The position numbers and the translations under genes are program-made. From Kazachstania africana CBS 2517 (Eukaryota > Ascomycota > Saccharomycetes > Saccharomycetales > Saccharomycetaceae), in NCBI RefSeq assembly GCF_000304475.1, contig NC_018940.1, forward strand, positions 1,612,001 through 1,676,000: a DNA stretch of 64,000 bases, written 5' to 3'. This document shows positions 22,616 through 31,715 of the stretch, piece after piece (the first letter of the stretch is position 1; the number at the start of each line of letters is the position of its first letter). Below the pieces are notes generated by a model. That model saw nothing but the letters and a program-made list of their open reading frames with translations. It did not search any database and was not told the DNA's origin.

Positions 22616-24997
22616 TCATACTCTGCCAGAAGTACGCTTGCCACATCTCAGCAAATCCATTTTGAGATATAGTAAAGAATCATGGAGGCTATTCTCCAAA
22701 AAGCTGCTACCGCTTTCATATAAGTCTACATTATTTCGGACTCTGATTAAAGCACTTATTAATTCTTGATCTATTGGGAAATCACGTAGAATGAGACTCT
22801 GGCACATAAAGAACATTTTTTCTGTATCAATTCCAGAGCTTTTGACATAAAGTAAGTGAAGTGCTAGAGGGGATAAAGTTGGATAGGTATTCATATTTGA
22901 GGTCCAGTAATGAAAGTAGAGATTCATCGCATCATTTATGGTATGTGGGATTGGTAGCAGGTCATCACTTAAATACTTCTTGATTTCATTGTTTTCGTCA
23001 AGCGAAGCAAGTATTTCTTCTATTCCTGTGTCTTGTGGTATTGGAATATCTACATTACCGCGGAATTCTATTAGAAAACGCAGTGCGTTGATGGAATATG
23101 AATTGGATGCGTTACTAACGGTTTTCAGCTTCTGTAAATTCGTTTCAACTTTAGGAATGGCATCATGCAGTTCGCTTCTGAGATAGGGTGTCAGAATTTC
23201 ACATAGATTGTACAGTATCTCGTTTTTGTCCATAAAATGGTTCCATTCGTCTTTAGCAGTCTCGATGGCACTAGATTCCAGACGAACGTTCTGTATCTGA
23301 TGTGGATTACTATAGTTGAGTTCCTCAAAATTGTTAAGATAAGAAGCAATATAGTTATCATATAGAGGGATGTTTATTAGAGAGTTAGTGTTATCACACT
23401 TAGCTAACGTATCTAAATTCAATAGAGGAGCCATTGAGCTGACCAGCAACTCCAGTGATTCAATATTTTCCTTTTTGATAGTATTTATTATTTCAAAATC
23501 TTTTCCTTCTAAGTTGCTTATGAATTTCCAGTCTTCGGTAAACTGCTTCAACAGGTACGCTGTACTAACCTCATCTTCTACAACAGGATGTAAGAGTCTC
23601 CTACAACCAGAACCCATAAATGAGCGTCTTAGTTCAGACGGGCTTCCATTAATTGATTTGGCAATATTTTTGACCGTTTCAATATCTTCCCTTACAGATG
23701 AGTTCATGTTCTTGTAAGCCACCTTGATCAGAGTATTTGTTATTTTTTCAAGGCTGTCAATATTGAACAAAGTTTCTTTACGATTTATGGTTGTCATCAT
23801 ACTAAAAGAGTCACCATGATTTATGATTCTTTTCTGCAATAAATCAGTTATTTTTTTTTCCTCGTTAATGAAATTACCTGTTATGCTGAACAGTTTGTCC
23901 ACGATATTGTATTCCAATAAAAGTTCATAAATTGATGTAGCTATCTGTTCATTGTCTAGTTTTGTCCTATCTATTACGCCCAATACCACCTTATTTTGCA
24001 GCTGGCCAAAATTGTTCTTCAGTAGGTTTGAAAATGGTTTTGATTGAGTCTTCTTACTTTTTACTAACACAATGTTTGGAACAAAGGTTGCAATCAAAGC
24101 TAGATACTTCGGATATTTCTCGTAGAAATCCCATGTGTTTATAATCAGTGAAACTAAGTTGGTTTCTTTAAGGAGTTTCCTTATCTCAGTTTTAAACTTT
24201 TTGTCTATGTCCAAAATTTTACTCTTGATTTCTATGACATCCCACAGGGAAACTGGATTGAAGAGTGGGTTGTAATTGAAATTGAAGCCTCCCGAGATAA
24301 TTCTGTTGAAATTGTACCCAAAAGAAACGTCATTATACAGAATCCAAGCCAACTGCGAAAATTGGCTTGTTCTTAATTCCCTTTCCAAATCCTTATCCAT
24401 GATTGATAGTGACTTCCTTTGAAGGGTCAGGTTCTTCGTGGCAGCTTTCGTTATGGTCTTCAAGTTTTCATGGGTTGCAAGATGCTTTCCTGCATTTCCT
24501 GATGATGATGAATTCAAGTAGATTGCATGCTGACAGATCTTACAGATCAATACCACTTGGTAGCCATTTCTCAATGTGACACTCTGATGTTCTGGTACTG
24601 CAGTTACCTTTATCAGAATCTTCTCAAAGTACTCTTTGAACTTTGAATTGTTTAGAATGTGATTGAATGATTTCAGCACCGGTTTCGGTACGCTCGAATG
24701 ATCGACATCTGCAAGGGCATCGCCATTTTTATCGAGTAAGAGTTTGGATCTTGTGTCGGTCTTCCTTGCGTTACTATCTCCTTCATTAGAAGAGGCATTT
24801 AATGGTACTGGACTATCAGTAGGATCCCTGAAGTAAGCTACTTGAAAATCTCTCAATTGCTCAAATATTGTATGGTTGGAAACCAGCGTTGCAATTGGAG
24901 TATGCCCCGTCATTAATTGCTTAGACACATTTAACAAAGGGTCTGGAGAATCTTCCGTCAGTTTAACACGTTTTGGCGAGTGATAGTGTTCGAACAT
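22616..24997 (-). CDS. hAT-transposase-derived protein, probably domesticated and catalytically dead
   Basis: Intact 793-codon frame with no S. cerevisiae counterpart at this position. Seen: a BED-type zinc-finger candidate (Cys152-x2-Cys155 with His172-x3-His176, GKHLATH); a region at 283-306 (LIINTWDFY, KYLALIATF) resembling the first hAT catalytic block; SITGNFINEEKK at 371-382 resembling the second; and at about 694-733 the hAT dimerisation block (YW, YPTLSPLALHLL, SSGIDTEKMF). In active hAT transposases the first two blocks carry catalytic Asp (DxW and TDNA types); here they read NTW and GNF, so both Asp are missing while the third-block Glu remains. I see no flanking terminal inverted repeats or target duplication. 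Conclusion (inference): a retained transposase-derived gene, perhaps DNA-binding. hAT-derived genes are known in this family, for example Kat1 of Kluyveromyces lactis. Confidence 0.72.
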   Translation of the reverse strand: MFEHYHSPKRVKLTEDSPDPLLNVSKQLMTGHTPIATLVSNHTIFEQLRDFQVAYFRDPTDSPVPLNASSNEGDSNARKTDTRSKLLLDKNGDALADVDHSSVPKPVLKSFNHILNNSKFKEYFEKILIKVTAVPEHQSVTLRNGYQVVLICKICQHAIYLNSSSSGNAGKHLATHENLKTITKAATKNLTLQRKSLSIMDKDLERELRTSQFSQLAWILYNDVSFGYNFNRIISGGFNFNYNPLFNPVSLWDVIEIKSKILDIDKKFKTEIRKLLKETNLVSLIINTWDFYEKYPKYLALIATFVPNIVLVKSKKTQSKPFSNLLKNNFGQLQNKVVLGVIDRTKLDNEQIATSIYELLLEYNIVDKLFSITGNFINEEKKITDLLQKRIINHGDSFSMMTTINRKETLFNIDSLEKITNTLIKVAYKNMNSSVREDIETVKNIAKSINGSPSELRRSFMGSGCRRLLHPVVEDEVSTAYLLKQFTEDWKFISNLEGKDFEIINTIKKENIESLELLVSSMAPLLNLDTLAKCDNTNSLINIPLYDNYIASYLNNFEELNYSNPHQIQNVRLESSAIETAKDEWNHFMDKNEILYNLCEILTPYLRSELHDAIPKVETNLQKLKTVSNASNSYSINALRFLIEFRGNVDIPIPQDTGIEEILASLDENNEIKKYLSDDLLPIPHTINDAMNLYFHYWTSNMNTYPTLSPLALHLLYVKSSGIDTEKMFFMCQSLILRDFPIDQELISALIRVRNNVDLYESGSSFLENSLHDSLLYLKMDLLRCGKRTSGRV

Positions 24998-25089
24998 CTC
25001 AGTGAAGGGTTTAGTTAGGTTTTACAGTGCCATTTCTTAGAAGTATATTGATTGTGAGTACTCTATTTTTTTTTTTGCAATTGATATTT

Positions 25090-25106
25090 GGATACGTTAT
25101 GTATCC
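25090..25106. repeat. Hairpin-forming inverted repeat, GGATAC arms
   Basis: GGATAC at 25090-25095 and GTATCC at 25101-25106 with a 5-nt spacer, about 95 bp upstream of the hAT-derived gene start. It could be a factor site or a relic; function unknown. Confidence 0.4.
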
Positions 25107-25120
25107 GAAAAAGACGAAAG

Positions 25121-25134
25121 TCTGTCATGACAGA
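25121..25134. promoter_or_regulatory. 14-bp perfect palindrome TCTGTCATGACAGA
   Basis: A perfect dyad about 125 bp upstream of the hAT-derived gene ATG. It contains paired TGTCA/TGACA half-sites, which resemble TALE-homeodomain targets. A related palindrome lies 417 bp away. Function is inferred only from symmetry and position. Confidence 0.45.
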
Positions 25135-25537
25135 ATGCATTAAGACTATGACGGACACCATTGCCACTAGCTTGTACGAGTATGTCTAAGATGTAAAATT
25201 TCAATTTGATGGTAGAATTGAAATTCATGATGGTATTCCCTGTATCTGATTTCTGAAATTATGTATGCAACAATATTCGATGGCTGATGTGCAAGAATTT
25301 TCCACTTCTTTTTGGAGCTAGGTCTTGAATCTGGCGAAGTACTTGAATAACGTGTCGCATGAGAGCAGTATGGCATTCCACTTGAAAGTTAACGAAGTCT
25401 AGTTGGAGAAGGTATACTCTTTGAGACAGACTTCCTTTTTGTTAATTGAGTAAACGAGAGCACAAGTAGCAGCCAGCTAATGTCATTGCTTTCATGAAGC
25501 ATTTCATACAACATAATAACTCGTTAGTATGATGAGC

Positions 25538-25551
25538 TCTGACATGTCAGA
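25538..25551. promoter_or_regulatory. 14-bp perfect palindrome TCTGACATGTCAGA
   Basis: A perfect dyad with the same outer arms (TCTG, CAGA) and CATG centre as the palindrome at 25121-25134, differing only at one symmetric base pair (A/T exchanged). Two such matches in one intergenic region are unlikely by chance. Confidence 0.45.
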
Positions 25552-26152
25552 TGCTTGGCTGAATGCAGGGCTTTCTCATTTAATGTAGCACATATAGGGT
25601 TTGCCGTGCTTCCTATTTTTGTTCCTCGAGGAGAGGTTAGGGTATGTCATTTTTCGAAGAAAATCCGCGCAAATCATGATACATTCGAGGTTATGACCTA
25701 ACCTTCCGGTCTTTCCGTTTAGCTAAGTGAAAACACCTCACAACTTAGATGAGAGTATAGATTATGCCTAAAGTCAGTAACAAAAGCACGTGCCATGGAC
25801 AAACTAAAAGCTATTAACAATACAAGCACTCTAGATATGTCTATGAACTCTTAAATAGTCCTTTCATCCCCTATAAAGCATCATATTTTCAGCCCTAATT
25901 TATCCTCGGGGAAACTGCAACCAAAATGTATTTTTTCCGACCCAACCCTTACTTTGCTTTGTTATATCCGGTTCCTGCGGAAGGAAATTTTGCTGCAAGT
26001 GAACAATTTTTTATTTTGCATATATATACGGCATCGAGCAACCAGGGCATCTCGAGTAATTTAACATAGCTCCTACAAGGGAATCACTGCTTTGCTCGAC
26101 AATTCAGTAGCCTTGCAATTTATTGAACTATTTCTGGATACTTTGCTCGAGA

Positions 26153-27112
26153 ATGCCTGTTCATTCATTAACAAGAACGAGGAAGAGAAGCAAGTCATTT
26201 CGTAGCGCTAAAAGCACGATTACGAGAACGAGAAGTGACAGTAGTATAAAGATCGAGAAACGCATATTATACCATTTCCACGAATTACCAACATGGCAAC
26301 AAGATAATGACAAAATTTTAGGTGGGTACGTCAGAGAGACCAACTCATTCACTAAATGTATCGAATCGTTGTTTTATTTGAATAATGAATCAATCAACAT
26401 TTATTCCCATTTGATTCCATCTCTTATCTATCTCACAATTGCCGTAATGCTTTTAATTGAGATTGATCAATTTTTAAATATCCCGATATACCCAACTACC
26501 ACAAAGTACGATTTTATCTTCATCAATATTTTCCTCGTGGGGGCTTTCCTGTGTCTATTGGGTAGTGGATGCTTCCATCTTTTAAAACAGCATTCAGAAT
26601 TGCAGTGTAATTTTTGGAGTAGAATAGATTACATGGGTATTATTGTACTTATTTCATGTTCTATGATGCCAGTATTGTACTACGGATTTTTCGATCACAT
26701 CGTTTTGTTTTACTGTTTTATCACATTAACGTTAGCATTTGCGTCTGTTTGCTCCATTATTGTAATGAGTGAAACGTTCAATTTGTCTAAATACAGGTTA
26801 TTAAGAGCTTGTGTGTTTGCTGCTTTCGGTTTCAGTGGATTGATTCCTATGATAGTCGGTTTCTCTAAATTCGGGCTCTCAGGTGTTTTCCAAAGAATAT
26901 CACTCAAATTTATTTTTTGGGAATCAGTGTTTTATCTAGTCGGTGCTACTCTATATGGTTTCAGAATACCTGAATCGATCCTACCGGGGAAATTCGACTT
27001 ATTCGGTTCATCTCATCAACTTTTTCACTGTTTTGTTGTAATTGGCTCTGTCCTCCACTTCAAAGCTGTCATTGAGTCTTATATCCTGATGCATTCAAGA
27101 TATACGGCCTAA
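26153..27112 (+). CDS. IZH1: Izh1-type PAQR (adiponectin-receptor-like) membrane protein
   Basis: Seven-transmembrane protein of the PAQR/hemolysin-III family, linked to zinc and sterol homeostasis in S. cerevisiae. 319 residues from the ATG at 26153; the frame is open 10 codons further back to a TTG. Family motifs appear in order: HELPTWQQDN (near 41-50), RETNSF followed by FYLNNESINIYSHLIPS, GCFHLL, RIDYMGI, and C-terminal SSHQLFHCFVV, which includes the His residues that bind the metal. The basic N-terminus (RTRKRSKSF) is cytosolic in related proteins. Adjacent MZM1 (YDR493W) fixes the paralogue as IZH1 (YDR492W) rather than IZH2 or IZH4. Confidence 0.92.
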   Translation: MPVHSLTRTRKRSKSFRSAKSTITRTRSDSSIKIEKRILYHFHELPTWQQDNDKILGGYVRETNSFTKCIESLFYLNNESINIYSHLIPSLIYLTIAVMLLIEIDQFLNIPIYPTTTKYDFIFINIFLVGAFLCLLGSGCFHLLKQHSELQCNFWSRIDYMGIIVLISCSMMPVLYYGFFDHIVLFYCFITLTLAFASVCSIIVMSETFNLSKYRLLRACVFAAFGFSGLIPMIVGFSKFGLSGVFQRISLKFIFWESVFYLVGATLYGFRIPESILPGKFDLFGSSHQLFHCFVVIGSVLHFKAVIESYILMHSRYTA

Positions 27113-27356
27113 CCATTAACACAAATAATAAGAACAATATATACTCATCTAATAATTAACTAATACCTGCATAATACTATGTGAGACGCTCTCTGTATAT
27201 TTTATATAGCTTTATCCTCTTTAGTGCTGTTATAAATTTGAAGCTCGGACTAATTTAAAGGACTCCGGTGCTAATTCCAAGTTAATAACATCAGAAGTAT
27301 ATTGGGGGCATAGAGCTTATGTACGTAGTAATTAGTCACCTCGCCATTTACAGAGC

Positions 27357-27677
27357 ATGAGCAACAATCTGAATAAAGCTGCTTTGACTGCTTACAGACA
27401 TGGTCTGAGGGCAACAAGAATTGCATTCAAAAATGACACAAGAATGTTACTCGCTTCAAGGAATGAGATGAGACAAAACATGATAAATCCAAAGGAGAAG
27501 TATCCTCATTTGACACCAGCCAAACGAATACAGTTATTAGAAGACGTGGCTGCGTTTCTACTGAAAAACGTGGTACAAGGCCAGAAAGTAGACGAAAATG
27601 TGTTCCATTTGAATATCCATAAAGACACGGAATTGGGCGATAATGAGAGCACCAAAACAAGCTGCAAAAAGCATTAA
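27357..27677 (+). CDS. MZM1: Mzm1, LYR-family chaperone for Rip1 in complex III assembly
   Basis: Mitochondrial matrix LYR protein that stabilises the Rieske protein Rip1 before insertion into the bc1 complex. 106 residues (S. cerevisiae 123). The LYR-type segment is LTAYRHGLRATRIAF near residues 10-24, and the conserved C-terminal block FHLNIHKDTELGDNE is at about 82-96. The C-terminal tail is shorter than in S. cerevisiae. It lies between IZH1 and RSM28, all on the same strand, as in YDR492W-YDR494W. Confidence 0.94.
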   Translation: MSNNLNKAALTAYRHGLRATRIAFKNDTRMLLASRNEMRQNMINPKEKYPHLTPAKRIQLLEDVAAFLLKNVVQGQKVDENVFHLNIHKDTELGDNESTKTSCKKH

Positions 27678-27864
27678 AGATACACTGATCGCATTGAGGA
27701 CATTTACATCTGTAAGAACACCGTTTTTCCTCGGTTATATGTGCTGATTACATTCTCTCTATACTGTTAATATATAATTCTATTTATTAGACGAATATCA
27801 GAAAATTATTTCTAATTCCTAATTTAGGAGAGGGAGAGTTTGAATAACAGGAAAAGACAACCTC

Positions 27865-28839
27865 ATGCTACTCCAGCAACTCAATCGCAGGGTGTTCTAC
27901 TCAAAGAATGCAATAACTGAAGATTTCATAAACGACATACTGGCTAAAGCCAAGAAGGCTACTGAAGCTCCTACTACAAGTATCAAAAACAGACCGAGAG
28001 TCGCTAATAGAGAAGATTATAGAAATAGGTCAAAATATAGGCAGAGGAATGCTAATACAATCGTGGCTAGTAATGATATCCCATCTCCAGGGAATCTAGC
28101 AACAACTGTAAAGATTGAGCAAGCACAATTTAAAAATAAACGAGGAAACCAGGAAAACTCATCAGATCTTCTAGACTTGTTTGATACTGCACCAGTAGCA
28201 GGGAACAATGGAGCAATGATTAGCAGTGCAAAAAATATGGTCAAATATAAGGCGAGAAATGGCAATGCACAAAGGCATAGGCGTGGACCAGGATCCAGCC
28301 GTAGCTCAACCAACGCTAGGCCTTTCAATTTACGTAGAAACTCTGCAATAGTGATGGAGCAGCCTGAGTATGTCCCTCCAAATGATTTTTATGATTTACA
28401 GGAACCAACACCACAATCTTTATTACAATATTATCCTTCTCTTTCACATACAAAAAGGTCGAGATTAATAAATTTTGCCCATAAGACTCTAGTTGAATCG
28501 AATTATCCAATTTACAGGAATCCCAAGTTGAATAATAATGATATTACATTTCTTCCTCGAATGGTCTCCTTTGGTAAGTATATGCCTGGTACTTCCGTAA
28601 TTCTAGAGAAGGAAAAGTTGTTAAAGAATAATGCAATTCATATAAACCAAGAAAAGTACAGTTGCATGACTAATGGCAGCTATTATACAATCCCCGAGGC
28701 AATAGCTGGAAATTCAAATATCTTGAATGGTATAAGACTGAGCTTACAGAGAAATTCAGATTTAAACTCTACTAAAGAAAGGGTCGATTCATTGTATAAT
28801 ATTTGTGCTGGTAAAAAGCCAATTACAAAACTCATGTAA
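27865..28839 (+). CDS. RSM28: Mitochondrial small-subunit ribosomal protein Rsm28
   Basis: 324 residues (S. cerevisiae 361). It starts with a basic presequence-like segment (MLLQQLNRRVFYSKNA) with an amphipathic, Arg-rich start suited to mitochondrial import, then a low-complexity basic region rich in Asn, Arg and Ser (residues about 40-165), and a conserved C-terminal half with FYDLQEPTPQSLLQYYPSLS. Identified mainly from position between MZM1 and VPS3 (YDR493W-YDR495C) plus length and character; S. cerevisiae Rsm28 is a fungus-specific mitoribosomal protein that promotes translation initiation. Confidence 0.85.
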   Translation: MLLQQLNRRVFYSKNAITEDFINDILAKAKKATEAPTTSIKNRPRVANREDYRNRSKYRQRNANTIVASNDIPSPGNLATTVKIEQAQFKNKRGNQENSSDLLDLFDTAPVAGNNGAMISSAKNMVKYKARNGNAQRHRRGPGSSRSSTNARPFNLRRNSAIVMEQPEYVPPNDFYDLQEPTPQSLLQYYPSLSHTKRSRLINFAHKTLVESNYPIYRNPKLNNNDITFLPRMVSFGKYMPGTSVILEKEKLLKNNAIHINQEKYSCMTNGSYYTIPEAIAGNSNILNGIRLSLQRNSDLNSTKERVDSLYNICAGKKPITKLM

Positions 28840-28910
28840 ATAGTTCCTTTGGGTAAGGATGATTTATACAAATTTATTTAAAATATCATTGTAAATAGTA
28901 ATTTCGCTTT

Positions 28911-31562
28911 TCAACAAAGTTTTTTTATTTCCAGTTCCTCCCTACCTAAATATAGTTCTTTCGTTACATTCAATAATATTGATTGTAGTCTTATCAGTTT
29001 AAGATCACGCGGTATTTCTTTGAAAACTTGGAGTAATATCTCTCTATTCTTGGTGATGGTTATCATATTTGCCCCCATCAATTTCTTCATCAATTCTATC
29101 GATTTTAGTTCATTGCAGTATTTTTTGAAAACGATGAGAAAGTTGTTCTTATTCGTTAATTTTTCCACTTCTTGAAAGTCATTATATAATAACGCTGTGT
29201 CAAATCTAAGTTCTTCATCTGCAGTACCGTAATCGTATAACAATATTTTTAGGATACCGTCCTTATCTATTTTCTCAAGCTCGATATTAATTATTGGTAT
29301 GATTCTACTTTGTTGTTCATTTTTACCTAATTGCCCCAGTATTTTATTATAATATTCAAGGAATTCCTCGAAGTCAAGATTATTTTTCATTTTGATACAT
29401 AGAAATTCTTTTAACTTGATTTTTTCGTAGCTCAAGTTATCCTTGTACTCCTTAGTAAATGAGGTCAATAAATCATTAAGCGTCGTGCTGGTGAATAGCT
29501 CACATAATTTCATAATGTAATACCTGGTCAAAAACTCCATGTCTTTCGTTTTTTGTGTTCCCAGTTGTTCTAACAATAGTACTTTGATGTGAGTCTCATC
29601 ACCGCTAAATTTCGATAAAAGCTCATCAAGGCTAATATCTCCCTTTTTAGAAAGCTGTAAGCATTGCTTTATTATTTCATTTTCGGGACTGTTTTTGATA
29701 ATTTGTACCAAATCCTCGAGCAATGTCTCTTTATTGTAATTTTTACTTCTTAAGAGTTTTTCAAAATTTAACTTCAAAAATTCAAGAATATTAATGACAG
29801 TTTCTGGTTTGTATTTGTTGCGCCGTAGAATCTCTAAACTTTCCCATGGCATATTTTTCCTATCGTATATTTTCAGTAATGCCTCTTCTTTATGGTTAGC
29901 TTCTTCAGTTAAAAGCCATTTGATTATGTTGTCCAGACTTTCATCGCTATACTCATCAACAGAAAAGTTTTCCAAAAAGTTTGGTCCTTCTAGTTGCTTT
30001 TTTCCCATGAAATAATTTATATCAATGGTCTTGATCGTATCGACGGGTAGGCTTTCTTTTCGTATCTTTTCTTTCACTATAGTTAGGATAATAAATATGA
30101 AGTTTTCATTCTCGCATTTGTGTACCAGTTTTAATGACTTCAGATTCAGTGTTAGTTCACGTAGTCCATTAAAAACCATTAATTCAGTGTGAAGTGACAT
30201 ATCGAAGAGGAAAAATAGTATATTGATGTCAATTTTTCCACTGTAAGTACACCAAGTTTCAATAATCTCTCTATCGATCTCTTTACAGTGTAGTAGTAAT
30301 AGCAAAAGATATAACAAGATGAGATACCTTTCTTGTAATTTATCAAATTTAGTGATCCTTGTCCCTTGAAATTCGCGACAGTTGTCCAAGTAGTTTTTTA
30401 TTTCAGAGATTCCAGATTCATTGAAATGATTAACTTTCGTAAAAATAGGTTCCTTCAAAAGTCCAAATAACGAATTTGCGTCGTTTAGAAGAATAGATGT
30501 ACTAATACCATTTCTGTAAAGTTCGTCGATATATCGCAGTTCAGTTTCAACCCTTATGTTACTGTCACTAATAGATTCGTCTAAGGGTGCCATTCTTAAT
30601 TTATTGACGATATATTTTGATTTTTCCTCGTTAATCAGGCTATTTCTAAAATTATTTGTAGTTTGGAAGATTTTTAGATCACCCTCATTGGTGCTTTGAA
30701 TTATCTGTTCCAAGTTGTTATCATCATCTGTTCCTTTGTCACTAATATTATAGATTTTTATTTCAGTTGTGTGATAATATTCCACAAGTAGAAATGGGAA
30801 ATTAACGATTAAATGCTTGGGGTAATGCTCTAAAATGTTGGTGCCTTGAACGATGTCACCTTGATGATTCACTATTAATGCCATAGAATTATCTTCTAAA
30901 GAACCGCCTCCTGAACATACTAAAAATTGATCTTCCCCATTCAGATCAAGTATTATCGGTTCAAGATCAGTATTATCCTGCTCACTAATCCTAAATAAGG
31001 GAATTGTATTGTTGGGATTAGTTAAATTTATAATTTCGTAGCTACTAGATTTTGACACCATTAATATATTTTCATGAGGTACGCCATGTTTGATGTTCCT
31101 GAAATGTGTGAATGTATTTGTAACTTCGAGATTTGATGTGGCTTTTAATTTCAACATTTTCAAGCAATCATCCATAAACAACAAAATTCTGTAACTTTTG
31201 TGCTTCCTATTTTTCTTGAATAGGACCACATCATTGATTTGCGATAATCTGGTGGTATTTGGCATTGGTGCAAACTCAGGTAAGAGAAACAAAACTATTT
31301 GTCCATCACATTGCACAATCGCCCTTTCAATGTCGAGTAAAAGAATAATCTTGTCAATCCGTTTGTCACAGTCTTCATCGAATTTTATCCGTGATATCAT
31401 TATGTATTCTTTACTTTCAATCTCAAAGTAATGTATTAATTCCCCATCCTCTGTTCCTATATAGATATGATTCTCATATGATTCAATTGTAGATATTTTC
31501 AAATCTTCAGGCAAGCTTGAGATAATTGGGAATCTAAGGAATGAAGCATTGCCACCGTTCAT
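28911..31562 (-). CDS. VPS3: CORVET subunit Vps3
   Basis: Endosomal tethering subunit that binds the Rab Vps21 within the CORVET complex. 883 residues, shorter than the S. cerevisiae protein (1011). The N-terminal CNH-type beta-propeller region is recognisable (repeating IYIGTEDGELIHYF and IVQCDGQIVLFLLPEF strands in the first 130 residues), followed by an alpha-solenoid rich in Leu, Glu and Lys. It is convergent with RSM28, with about 70 bp between the stops, and tandem with PUF6, matching YDR494W-YDR496C. The length difference is spread over loops; I see no frameshift. Confidence 0.88.
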   Translation of the reverse strand: MNGGNASFLRFPIISSLPEDLKISTIESYENHIYIGTEDGELIHYFEIESKEYIMISRIKFDEDCDKRIDKIILLLDIERAIVQCDGQIVLFLLPEFAPMPNTTRLSQINDVVLFKKNRKHKSYRILLFMDDCLKMLKLKATSNLEVTNTFTHFRNIKHGVPHENILMVSKSSSYEIINLTNPNNTIPLFRISEQDNTDLEPIILDLNGEDQFLVCSGGGSLEDNSMALIVNHQGDIVQGTNILEHYPKHLIVNFPFLLVEYYHTTEIKIYNISDKGTDDDNNLEQIIQSTNEGDLKIFQTTNNFRNSLINEEKSKYIVNKLRMAPLDESISDSNIRVETELRYIDELYRNGISTSILLNDANSLFGLLKEPIFTKVNHFNESGISEIKNYLDNCREFQGTRITKFDKLQERYLILLYLLLLLLHCKEIDREIIETWCTYSGKIDINILFFLFDMSLHTELMVFNGLRELTLNLKSLKLVHKCENENFIFIILTIVKEKIRKESLPVDTIKTIDINYFMGKKQLEGPNFLENFSVDEYSDESLDNIIKWLLTEEANHKEEALLKIYDRKNMPWESLEILRRNKYKPETVINILEFLKLNFEKLLRSKNYNKETLLEDLVQIIKNSPENEIIKQCLQLSKKGDISLDELLSKFSGDETHIKVLLLEQLGTQKTKDMEFLTRYYIMKLCELFTSTTLNDLLTSFTKEYKDNLSYEKIKLKEFLCIKMKNNLDFEEFLEYYNKILGQLGKNEQQSRIIPIINIELEKIDKDGILKILLYDYGTADEELRFDTALLYNDFQEVEKLTNKNNFLIVFKKYCNELKSIELMKKLMGANMITITKNREILLQVFKEIPRDLKLIRLQSILLNVTKELYLGREELEIKKLC

Positions 31563-31715
31563 ACCTTTTCATATACTCTCACAGCCTCTTTATCCGTAGT
31601 TTGAACTATGAAGATTTATCTTTTTTTTTCTTATTTTTTATAGTATACAAAGCTATTTTGATATCGAATTATATAAAGAAGCATGTCTTACACTAATCTA
31701 TGTATCATTCTGGAA

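Larger units (their letters stand above)
24998..26152. other. Long intergenic region between the hAT-derived gene and IZH1, with palindromes
   Basis: About 1.15 kb between two divergent genes. It holds two 14-bp perfect palindromes (25121-25134 and 25538-25551), a hairpin (25090-25106), a CACGTG E-box at about 25786-25791, a CCG-N7-CGG zinc-cluster-like site at about 25969-25981, and TATA-like DNA at about 26018-26028 near the IZH1 start. A 69-codon open frame on the minus strand at 25167-25376 resembles nothing I know. No canonical Zap1 element (ACCTTNAAGGT) was found, although IZH1 is zinc-regulated in S. cerevisiae. Confidence 0.55.

Noticed and set aside
25167..25376. 69-codon minus-strand frame upstream of IZH1
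   Set aside because: No recognisable motif or homology, and it lies in a palindrome-rich promoter region.
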